A DNA stretch of 38,947 nucleotides from Bacteroidales bacterium UBA1184 (GTDB lineage: Bacteria > Bacteroidota > Bacteroidia > Bacteroidales > ML635J-15): NCBI GenBank assembly GCA_002310235.1, contig DBYO01000002.1, positions 1 to 38,947 on the forward strand, read 5' to 3'. Both the position numbers and the translations under genes were made by a program. The notes beneath the pieces were generated by a model. That model saw only the letters and a program-made list of their open reading frames with translations. It was not told the DNA's origin and did no database searches. This document shows positions 7,916 through 14,828 of the stretch, piece by piece (within the stretch, counting starts at the first letter, position 1; the number at the start of each line of letters is the position of its first letter).

Positions 7916-10900
7916 ATGGGTAAAAGTCGTTTGTTTGGCGAATCAGCCGCTTGCAGAGAAAATGCAAGGATTTTGGGATGTGTGAAAACTAGTGTTAATT
8001 ACGTGGCAAAGCAAGTGTTGTTTTTGGCAGCATTTGTTTTTTTATACGCGGGCGCATGGGCGCAGTCATCTACTACGATAGCCAGTGCTTCGGGTGATGC
8101 TTTGCATTTGGAAGTGCGTGGTGTCGACGATGCTTCGGTGAGTGCTACTCCGGTTGAGCGCACTTCTCCTAACGGCAAGCAGTTGTATTGCGCCTACGAC
8201 ATCGACATCACAAAGGACGGACGCGAGTGGCAGCCCGAGCCGGAGCAGCCTGCAATGGTTTCGATGGAAGGCACCAACTTTGCCGACGGGCAGATGCTTG
8301 ATATTTACCACGAGGGCGCCAACGGACTCGAGTTCGTAGCTACCGTGGCTTCCGAAAACGGCAAAATAACTTTCCCTGCCCACTCCTTCTCGGTGTATAT
8401 TGTGGCTGAGGCTGAAGACTATAACCGCTTGAAGGTAATTCTGCACCAAGCCGATGGAAATCAAGTGACAATCTGGGTGAAGAAACTCGACCTCGACACC
8501 TATCAGGGCGATGGTAATTTCAACCGCATAGTATATAATCCCGGTATGGGTACTCTTGCCGACGGTGTGAAATGTATGGGCTGGACCAATAATGCTTCGT
8601 ACACTGTTGCTGATACTGCAAATTCCATTACGTTTGACGGTATTCGAACCTTTATTACCAATAAGCTTAACGAAGGTGTAACAGATGGAACAGAGATTAA
8701 TTTCTACGCTATGCTTTTCAAGTCGTACACCGTGACGTATCTCGACAATCACGATGCCGTTGCTGGTTCCGACGTGCATTTGTTCCGTGCCGATGCTGCT
8801 ACTTCTTCGTGGGATTATACAGTTAATGCAGCCTATACCCCAGAAGATAATGAAAGTAACTTCGAGGGATGGAAGGTGAATTCAGGTGGAAGCCATGTGG
8901 ATGGCTATACAGGAGATGAACAGAATTATCCCAATGCAACTCGCATAACGGTACATGGAAATGTGACATTTTCGGTTAATGTATCCAAGGGACACTGGCT
9001 TATTTACGACGAGAACGGAAAGGGAGCCACCTACAAGGCCGCCGACTTTGTTAGGTCTGGTCAACGTACGGTGGAACCAACACTGCCTATGACACGAAAC
9101 GGTTATACATTCGTCGGATGGTGGACGGGAGCACCTGGCGCAGATGGGATTCCTACGGGGTCGCGATTTGAATTTGGAAGGACTCTTAACGACAATACAC
9201 AACTTTATGCCAAGTGGAGACCGAATACAACTGCAAACTATACCGTTATCATCTGGAAACAAAACATTGATGGGGATGGATACGATTTTGAGGAGGCAAT
9301 ATCTTTGTCTGGTACAGTGAACTCTACTATCAATACGGTTCGGCAGCAAGGTACAGGTAGTGGTGTTTATGCCCAAGTTAAAATTAATGGTGGATGGGTC
9401 GATAAGCGATACCCAGGTTTTCATCTTGTCCGTTTTGACCAGAATGTGCAAATAAAGACTGAAGGCAATGCCGTGCTGAATGTGTATTATGACAGAAATG
9501 AATATAAGCTGACATTTCGAAAGTCCAGTAGCGGAACCGTTTATAAGACTATCACTGCCTTGTATGGGCAGTCTATAGGCAGTAATTTCCCGATAACTAC
9601 TAATGGAGCAAGTGCTGAATGGAGATGGAGCCCTCAAAGTTCATCAACATTCACTAATGTGTTGGTTTACATTGATGTAATGCCTGCTGAAAATGTTACA
9701 TTTTATAAAAACGAATCTCCGAATAGCGCAAGATATATGGAGTTCTTTGTGGAGCCTCTACCTGGACAAACTGGAACAACTCGTACGTATAACGGAAGAA
9801 CTTTTGTGAAATATGGCAATACCATTACTGCTAAGTATAATTTCTTTACAGAAGCAGAGGATTTTGTTGTGCTTTCTGGTTTTACAAAATATGGTTCAGA
9901 TCCTGCTTTTGTGAATGGTCGTGCAGATGTGAATGCAGGTAGGACGTTGTATTTATACTATACTCGTAAGAATTACACCATCAATTTTATGGATGGAGCC
10001 TATTACAATGGTGATGGAGTCCGCCTTACCAGCGAGGAAAACATGGGGCAATTGATGGAAGTTAGTGGCATTGCATATGGCGAGAATGTTAGTTCTTACA
10101 ACAACAATCCTCCTAGTCGCATTCCCTCCGGTTTTGTGTTTGAGGGTTGGTATATAGATGAACTATGCCAGCAACCATATAGATTTACCACTATGCCCGA
10201 AGGTGGTATTACCGTTTATGCCAAGTGGCGTCAAATCCAGTACCGCGTATTCCTGCATCCAAATGCCGACCCTGTAGCTATAAACGACCTCGATTGGGGT
10301 TCGGATAGTCAGGATATGAATTTCCGTATCAACTATGGGGGAACGATTAGTGCTCCTACCGGACGAAGCGAAAACTATGAATTTGTCGGCTGGTACACCA
10401 ACGAAGCCTGCACTTCTCCTTTTAATAGTGATGCTATTCGGTTGGACAATAGTAACACAACACCATACGACAAAGTCCGCAATTTAACCGACCCTATGGA
10501 TAAATGGGGTCAACTAGGAGCTGATCCTTGGAATTCCGATGCGAGAGGCTATAATGGTGGAGACCGTTTCTGGATAACTAGGAAGTACGACCTTTACGGC
10601 AAATGGCGTGCAATACTTAGTGGTGCCGATGGTATTAATATTGTATATGATGCCAATGGTGGAAATTCGGCACCTGACGATATCCGTTTGTATCAGGACA
10701 ATGTAGATGCCATAGCTGGTCAAGCTTGTTCGCACTCCGACGACACCAAGGAATTTTCGCACTGGGTGATGCAACGTTGGAATGGAGTTAGGTATGTAGA
10801 TGTCAATCATTCTCATATTTTGCCTGGCGAAAAGTTTACCGTACTTAAGATTAATTCTAAAAAGGTAATTACTGAGTGGTACAATCCAAGCAACCTTTCA

Positions 10901-13219
10901 GATGTATATGGTGGATATGTAGATCCCAATAGTACTACACCTCCCGATAATATACATACTGAATATCATGCCACCTATACGGTAAAGCTCCGTGCCGAGT
11001 ATGTAGATGGTATACAAAAGCCAACTTATACCTTCATGCAGTGGTTCAAAAACGATGGTACCAACGAACGTATCGACGGAACTAGCGCAAGCAATCCTAC
11101 CTTGGCTATCAACGATGCTGTTCTTCCTCCTGTCCCAACTCGCACGGGCTATAATTTCAAGGGATGGTACAAGCAGAGAGTAGCTTCGGGTGAGGTGCCG
11201 ACTACTGTTGCCGTATGTACGCCAAACTTCCTGTATTACAACAATGGTAGATATTATAAGGAAGCAGAACATACCAACCAGGTAACTCATGTCGCTGCCG
11301 ACTTGTTCGAGCCTACCGACTATATGTACGCAATATGGGAGCCGATTGTTAACTTTACTATCCCCGCTAACACTTGCCAGGGCGATCCGATTACTCTGCC
11401 TCACATTACCGTCGATGGCGTCGACCTCGCAGGTACATGGTCAGCCGATGCTGGTGCTGTTTCGGGAACAACCTATACTGCTACCGACGTAACTTCGGCA
11501 ACGCTTACCTTTACTCCTGAGGTTTCTACTTGTGCAAGTGCAAATAGCTTCCCTGTTTCTTTCAGAACTCCAGACCTTGCAACAGCATCCTCGTACGACT
11601 ATATATGGAAAGGTAGCACTGCCGACTGGAATACCAATTCCAACTGGTACGTCTACGACAGAAGTAATAGCCGCTATTCGATTGCAACCGAACAGCCAAC
11701 CGCTGGAAAGAATATATATATAGGTCAGTCGGAATGCGTAACAGCAAACTGGCCGTCGCTGTCAAACGAGGCATACGCCAAGAACATAACCATAGCAAGC
11801 ACTGCAACTCTCACCATTCCCGAAGGCAAGACCTTGAGTATTGCTGGTAACCTCGATATTGCCGCTGGTGCAACTTTCTCTGCTGATAACACCAACAGCA
11901 AGGTGGTTTTCAATGGTAGTTCGGACCAAAGAATCAACAGACCGGTTACATTCAGGGATGTGAAATTCGCTCAGACAGGTGTTTACCAAATCACTATCCG
12001 CGAAATGATGAACGTCACCGGCAAGGCAACTTTCGAAAAGGGTATTGTCAATGCCAATGCAACTTTCAACAATGACGCAAGCGCTGAATTTGCCGATGGT
12101 GCACGCTACAACAGCTATGTTTCGGGAACTGTGACCAAGAAGGGTAATCCCGACTCGTTCACTTTCCCGCTCGGCGACGATGGCGTGCTTGGCGCATTCA
12201 CCACAAAGATTGAAAACAATACAGACAAGGGCGTTTCCATAAAGTTCAATCATAAGAGAGATGGCGAAGGCAACGGCTTCTCGATAGAAGACAATTATCC
12301 ACGTTGGTGGAACATAAACGATATGTGCGCTGGGTCTAATGCTCTGCCTCGTTTCGACCATGTAAGCAACTACGAGTACTGGGAAGTGGTTGATATGAGC
12401 GAAGGAACATCGTTGAGTACAATTACACTTAAGGTAGATGCAAACGATCCGCTGGAACACTTCAACAGCAATTTTAGCGGACGCGATAATGAAAAAATAT
12501 ATGCGGCTGCACATTTCGATTGCTGGAAGAATATCGGTGGTCCTGCCGAAGTATTAGAAAATAGTAACCAGACGATAACAGTAAATGTATCATCGATTTC
12601 ACGCACCCGTGGCGGAGATTTCGACGGTATCATAACACTCGGCTCAATCGACCACAACACTGTTCTTCCTATCGAACTCACCTCATTCTCGGCAACCTGC
12701 GACGGACATAGCACCCTCGTAGAGTGGGCAACAGCTTCCGAAAAGAACAACGACTATTTCTCGCTCGAACGTTCCGACGATGCAATCAACTTTGTTGAGA
12801 TAGCTCGCATCGCTGGCGCTGGAAACAGCATCGAACGTCTCGACTACAGCTATACCGACTTCGGCGTGCATGGCGGCGACAACTATTACCGTCTTGTTCA
12901 GGTTGACTACGACGGCACACGTACGGTTTCGGAGATTGTTGTTACAATCTGCGAAGAGGCTGTAGAAGAACCTGTGGTTATTGCCTACCCGAACCCCTTC
13001 GATGGCGATCTAACGGTAGAACTAGAGAACTTTGGCAACCGTCCTGCACGCATCGATGTAGTTGATGTACTTGGCCGTGTGGTTTACACCGAGGAAGTAG
13101 GTGCTCCGCAGAACAATTACCAGATGGTATTGCATTTGAGCGATTTGCCTAAGGCCACCTATATGGTACACGTTGCAACCAGTGATTTTGTAATCAACCG
13201 TAAGGTTGTAAAACAATAA
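7916..13219 (+). CDS. Giant T9SS-secreted InlB/Listeria-Bacteroides repeat surface protein
   Basis: Predicted 1767-aa secreted or surface-anchored protein. A late signal peptide (hydrophobic VLFLAAFVFLYAGAWAQ about residues 34-50, preceded by an unusually long N-region) is followed by a long array of Listeria-Bacteroides/InlB B-type repeats. The hallmark F-x-GW-(Y/W) and (Y/L)-(A/G)-(K/I)-W signatures recur: GYTFVGWW near 395 with YAKW near 431, FEGWY near 742 with YAKW near 768, FVGWY near 822 with YGKW near 892, NFKGWY near 1080 with YAIW near 1139. A beta-rich section and the segment LPIELTSFSATCDG follow, typical of Bacteroidetes surface proteins. The C-terminus is a type A T9SS sorting domain: YPNPF near 1691, VVDVLGRVVY, then the terminal VINRKVVKQ. 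Known of the family: the C-terminal domain is cleaved on export and the protein is often attached to A-LPS. The role (adhesion, matrix or sugar binding) is unknown. It stands alone, with its own terminator. Confidence 0.93.
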   Translation: MGKSRLFGESAACRENARILGCVKTSVNYVAKQVLFLAAFVFLYAGAWAQSSTTIASASGDALHLEVRGVDDASVSATPVERTSPNGKQLYCAYDIDITKDGREWQPEPEQPAMVSMEGTNFADGQMLDIYHEGANGLEFVATVASENGKITFPAHSFSVYIVAEAEDYNRLKVILHQADGNQVTIWVKKLDLDTYQGDGNFNRIVYNPGMGTLADGVKCMGWTNNASYTVADTANSITFDGIRTFITNKLNEGVTDGTEINFYAMLFKSYTVTYLDNHDAVAGSDVHLFRADAATSSWDYTVNAAYTPEDNESNFEGWKVNSGGSHVDGYTGDEQNYPNATRITVHGNVTFSVNVSKGHWLIYDENGKGATYKAADFVRSGQRTVEPTLPMTRNGYTFVGWWTGAPGADGIPTGSRFEFGRTLNDNTQLYAKWRPNTTANYTVIIWKQNIDGDGYDFEEAISLSGTVNSTINTVRQQGTGSGVYAQVKINGGWVDKRYPGFHLVRFDQNVQIKTEGNAVLNVYYDRNEYKLTFRKSSSGTVYKTITALYGQSIGSNFPITTNGASAEWRWSPQSSSTFTNVLVYIDVMPAENVTFYKNESPNSARYMEFFVEPLPGQTGTTRTYNGRTFVKYGNTITAKYNFFTEAEDFVVLSGFTKYGSDPAFVNGRADVNAGRTLYLYYTRKNYTINFMDGAYYNGDGVRLTSEENMGQLMEVSGIAYGENVSSYNNNPPSRIPSGFVFEGWYIDELCQQPYRFTTMPEGGITVYAKWRQIQYRVFLHPNADPVAINDLDWGSDSQDMNFRINYGGTISAPTGRSENYEFVGWYTNEACTSPFNSDAIRLDNSNTTPYDKVRNLTDPMDKWGQLGADPWNSDARGYNGGDRFWITRKYDLYGKWRAILSGADGINIVYDANGGNSAPDDIRLYQDNVDAIAGQACSHSDDTKEFSHWVMQRWNGVRYVDVNHSHILPGEKFTVLKINSKKVITEWYNPSNLSDVYGGYVDPNSTTPPDNIHTEYHATYTVKLRAEYVDGIQKPTYTFMQWFKNDGTNERIDGTSASNPTLAINDAVLPPVPTRTGYNFKGWYKQRVASGEVPTTVAVCTPNFLYYNNGRYYKEAEHTNQVTHVAADLFEPTDYMYAIWEPIVNFTIPANTCQGDPITLPHITVDGVDLAGTWSADAGAVSGTTYTATDVTSATLTFTPEVSTCASANSFPVSFRTPDLATASSYDYIWKGSTADWNTNSNWYVYDRSNSRYSIATEQPTAGKNIYIGQSECVTANWPSLSNEAYAKNITIASTATLTIPEGKTLSIAGNLDIAAGATFSADNTNSKVVFNGSSDQRINRPVTFRDVKFAQTGVYQITIREMMNVTGKATFEKGIVNANATFNNDASAEFADGARYNSYVSGTVTKKGNPDSFTFPLGDDGVLGAFTTKIENNTDKGVSIKFNHKRDGEGNGFSIEDNYPRWWNINDMCAGSNALPRFDHVSNYEYWEVVDMSEGTSLSTITLKVDANDPLEHFNSNFSGRDNEKIYAAAHFDCWKNIGGPAEVLENSNQTITVNVSSISRTRGGDFDGIITLGSIDHNTVLPIELTSFSATCDGHSTLVEWATASEKNNDYFSLERSDDAINFVEIARIAGAGNSIERLDYSYTDFGVHGGDNYYRLVQVDYDGTRTVSEIVVTICEEAVEEPVVIAYPNPFDGDLTVELENFGNRPARIDVVDVLGRVVYTEEVGAPQNNYQMVLHLSDLPKATYMVHVATSDFVINRKVVKQ

Positions 13220-13221
13220 CC

Positions 13222-13260
13222 TTCAACTTTCAACTTTGAACTTTCAACTTTAATATTGAA
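13222..13260. repeat. CTTTCAA heptad tract
   Basis: Directly after the stop codon lie near-tandem copies of the heptamer CTTTCAA (as in ACTTTCAACTTTGAACTTTC). The same unit recurs at 14775-14825 beside queD. I recall such tracts as common in intergenic DNA of Bacteroidetes; no function is assigned. Confidence 0.7.
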
Positions 13261-13293
13261 CCCTATTACATATAAACACACAAATAAAATCGT

Positions 13294-13330
13294 AAAAATC
13301 CTCGAGGTTCCCAACTGCGAGGATTTTTTT
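13294..13330 (+). terminator. Rho-independent terminator of the T9SS protein gene
   Basis: AAAAATCCTCG (13294-13304) pairs with CGAGGATTTTT (13318-13328) around a 13-base loop, with a following T run. It lies about 75 bases after the stop codon. Confidence 0.85.
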
Positions 13331-13360
13331 GTAGAGACGCAAAATTTTGCATCTCTACAA
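13329..13360. repeat. 32-bp REP-like palindrome
   Basis: TTGTAGAGACGCAAAA is followed directly by TTTTGCATCTCTACAA. The two 16-base arms are inverted copies with one mismatch and no spacer. From memory, the GTAGAGACGC...CTCTAC motif is highly repeated between genes in many Bacteroidetes, so this is probably one copy of a genome-wide REP family rather than a gene-specific signal. Confidence 0.8.
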
Positions 13361-13562
13361 AAGGTTCATGGTAATATTTAGTGCCCTGCGGGCTACGCGT
13401 TCTCGCGCAGCGACTTCTTTCGTTTTGAGCGCAGCGAAAAACCCATGTTGTCTTATGTTGTTCTTGTTGTCGTTTATTTTCTTTTACGACAACCTTGACA
13501 ACAATGGACAACTTGTGTGGTTCTTTGTTAGTATGAGATCACGGATAGCTTGATTAATGCAA
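13361..13562. other. Non-coding intergenic stretch before tRNA-Pro
   Basis: No gene found. The part around 13441-13476 (GTTGT...TTCTTGTTGTCGTTT) resembles 7483-7512 in the other large intergenic region. Both look like degenerate copies of a dispersed non-coding repeat. Confidence 0.5.
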
Positions 13563-13588
13563 TAAAAAAAGCCTTCGATTGAAGGCTC
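13563..13588 (-). terminator. Terminator of tRNA-Pro
   Basis: AGCCTTC (13570-13576) and GAAGGCT (13581-13587) form a 7-bp stem with a 4-base loop. It is followed on the minus strand by a T run (13569-13563) and sits just past the 3' end of the tRNA. Confidence 0.85.
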
Positions 13589-13597
13589 TGTGTTTTG

Positions 13598-13672
13598 TCG
13601 GGGTGGCCAGATTCGAACTGGCGACCCCCTGCTCCCAAAGCAGGTGCGCTAACCGGACTGCGCTACACCCCG
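13598..13672 (-). tRNA. tRNA-Pro (anticodon UGG)
   Basis: The minus strand folds as a full cloverleaf: 7-bp acceptor stem (CGGGGTG with CACCCCG), D-arm GCGC/GCGC, anticodon stem CCTGC/GCAGG with loop TTTGGGA giving anticodon TGG, and T-arm GCCAG/CTGGC with loop TTCGAAT. The discriminator base is A at 13598. The 3' CCA is not encoded (the next bases read CAA) and must be added by CCA-adding enzyme. It has its own promoter and terminator, so it is a single-gene unit. Confidence 0.97.
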
Positions 13673-13683
13673 CAAAAGCGGTG

Positions 13684-13713
13684 CAAAAGTAATATTATTT
13701 TTTGTGTCAGCAA
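13684..13713 (-). promoter_or_regulatory. Promoter of tRNA-Pro
   Basis: On the minus strand a TTG (plus-strand CAA 13711-13713) stands exactly 19 bases before TACTTTTG (13684-13691), a full match to the Bacteroidetes consensus. Initiation would fall a few bases before the tRNA 5' end at 13672. Confidence 0.75.
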
Positions 13714-13751
13714 AAATTTTTTTTGCTTTTTTATCGTAATGAAATAAAAGT

Positions 13752-13759
13752 TACTTTTG
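13752..13759 (+). promoter_or_regulatory. Candidate -7 box of the DUF4293 gene
   Basis: TACTTTTG matches TAnnTTTG and lies 12 bases before ATG 13772, which would give a very short leader. No ideal -33 box is present. Confidence 0.45.
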
Positions 13760-13771
13760 CAAAAAAAAATT

Positions 13772-14230
13772 ATGATACAAAGAATCCAAACATTATTCCT
13801 CCTGCTTGCATTAATATGCATGTCGGTGTTTTATTTTGTTCCCTTCGGCAGCCTTGAAATGCAAACCGAAACAGGTATTTCCGATATTCCTATGGGTTTA
13901 TATGGACTCAATTTCGGCGAAGAGCACTATTCTACCTTGCCTTTGCTTATATTATTGTCGATTGTGGTGTTTATCCTGCTGGTAACAATATTTATGTATC
14001 GCCATAGGGTGTTGCAAATCCGCATGTGCATTTTCAATGCTATACTTGCGCTTGGATGTTCTGGCCTTGCATTCTTCTTTTTGTACCAGGCTTCCGAAAA
14101 ATTCTCGACCAACTATTCCACCAACATATTGGTAGTTCTTCCAATAGTTTCGGCAGTATTCATTTTGCTTGCGCTACGAGGCATTGCCAAGGACGAAGCC
14201 CTTATCAGGTCGATTGATAGAATACGTTAG
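13772..14230 (+). CDS. DUF4293 family inner-membrane protein
   Basis: A 152-aa integral membrane protein beginning MIQRIQTLFLLLALICM, the recognisable opening of the Bacteroidetes DUF4293 family. Four hydrophobic segments are visible: about 5-25, 50-75 (LPLLILLSIVVFILLVTIFM), 82-102 (CIFNAILALGCSGLAFFFLY) and 115-137 (ILVVLPIVSAVFILLALRG). A basic/acidic cytoplasmic tail follows (KDEALIRSIDRIR). The family has no established function that I know of. I chose ATG 13772 because the TTG at 13757 overlaps the candidate -7 box. It is a single gene, convergent with queD. Confidence 0.85.
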   Translation: MIQRIQTLFLLLALICMSVFYFVPFGSLEMQTETGISDIPMGLYGLNFGEEHYSTLPLLILLSIVVFILLVTIFMYRHRVLQIRMCIFNAILALGCSGLAFFFLYQASEKFSTNYSTNILVVLPIVSAVFILLALRGIAKDEALIRSIDRIR

Positions 14231-14317
14231 CAAATAGTCATTCCACAACCTTTAGCTCACGAAGCTTGCGAGTAAAGCTGAACGAAGCGACTAAGGAATG
14301 CGGTGGTTACAATATCT
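14231..14317. repeat. Imperfect hairpin between convergent genes
   Basis: CATTCC near 14239 and GGAATG near 14296 enclose CTTTAGCTC...GAGTAAAG, giving a two-tier imperfect hairpin. It could act as a weak bidirectional terminator for the DUF4293 gene and queD. The CCTTTAGCTC string also occurs in the 28-bp repeat at 7126-7153, so it may be a degenerate repeat copy. Confidence 0.35.
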
Positions 14318-14764
14318 CTATCTATTGTCGGAGGCATACCATTCGGCAAACGACGTTGAGGTTTCGTAGAGCCGCAGACTGAATAGTTCTACTCCATCGG
14401 GAAGCAGCGGTTTAATAAGATCGGCAAAATGAGCCACTATGTTTTCGGCGGTAGGCTGGAAATCCACCACATGTATTCTGCGGAAAATGGGATTGCCATT
14501 TGTAAAGTTGCCACTTTCGTCGCGACTGACAATAAGGCTGTGGTCGAACTTATCGACAAGGTTTTCCTTTATTTTATTCTTTAATACGCCAAAGTCCACC
14601 ACCATGCCATATTTTGGCGAATTGGTGTCGGCTATTGGTTCTCCTATTACGGTTACATGAAGTTTGTACGTATGTCCGTGAATGTTGCTGCATAGCCCGT
14701 CGTAGTTGTGAAGTGCGTGGGCAGTGTCGAATTCAAATATTTTTGTTACTCTTATCCGTGACAT
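14318..14764 (-). CDS. queD: 6-carboxy-5,6,7,8-tetrahydropterin synthase
   Basis: Cytosolic enzyme of the QueD/6-pyruvoyl-tetrahydropterin synthase family, converting 7,8-dihydroneopterin triphosphate to 6-carboxytetrahydropterin on the path to queuosine and other 7-deazaguanines. Seen in the 148-aa protein: zinc-ligand histidines in FDTAHALH (H16) and HGH (H29, H31), the catalytic-position cysteine in DGLCSNIHGH (C25), VVDFG near 56, the FDHS segment near 73 and a Glu in RLYETSTSFAEW near 133 that fits pterin binding. Family members without pterin synthase activity exist, but C25 in CxxxHGH favours QueD. No other queuosine gene (queC, queE) is adjacent. The gene stands alone, with CTTTCAA repeats upstream. 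Confidence 0.93.
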   Translation of the reverse strand: MSRIRVTKIFEFDTAHALHNYDGLCSNIHGHTYKLHVTVIGEPIADTNSPKYGMVVDFGVLKNKIKENLVDKFDHSLIVSRDESGNFTNGNPIFRRIHVVDFQPTAENIVAHFADLIKPLLPDGVELFSLRLYETSTSFAEWYASDNR

Positions 14765-14771
14765 GGAATGT

Positions 14772-14826
14772 TGTTTTAAACTTTCAACTCTTAACTTTCA
14801 ACTCTCAACTCTCAACTTTCAACTTT
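14772..14826. repeat. CTTTCAAC/CTCTCAAC heptad tract
   Basis: About six near-tandem copies of (C/A)T(T/C)T(C/T)AA-type heptamers fill the whole gap between queD and the patatin gene. They use the same unit as the tract at 13222-13260. This is an unusually clean tandem array and could vary in copy number between strains. Confidence 0.75.
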
Positions 14827-14828
14827 TA

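Noticed and set aside
13266..13553. Short frames in the gap before tRNA-Pro
   Set aside because: They cross a terminator and a REP-like palindrome and resemble repeat translations from the 7.2-7.5 kb region.
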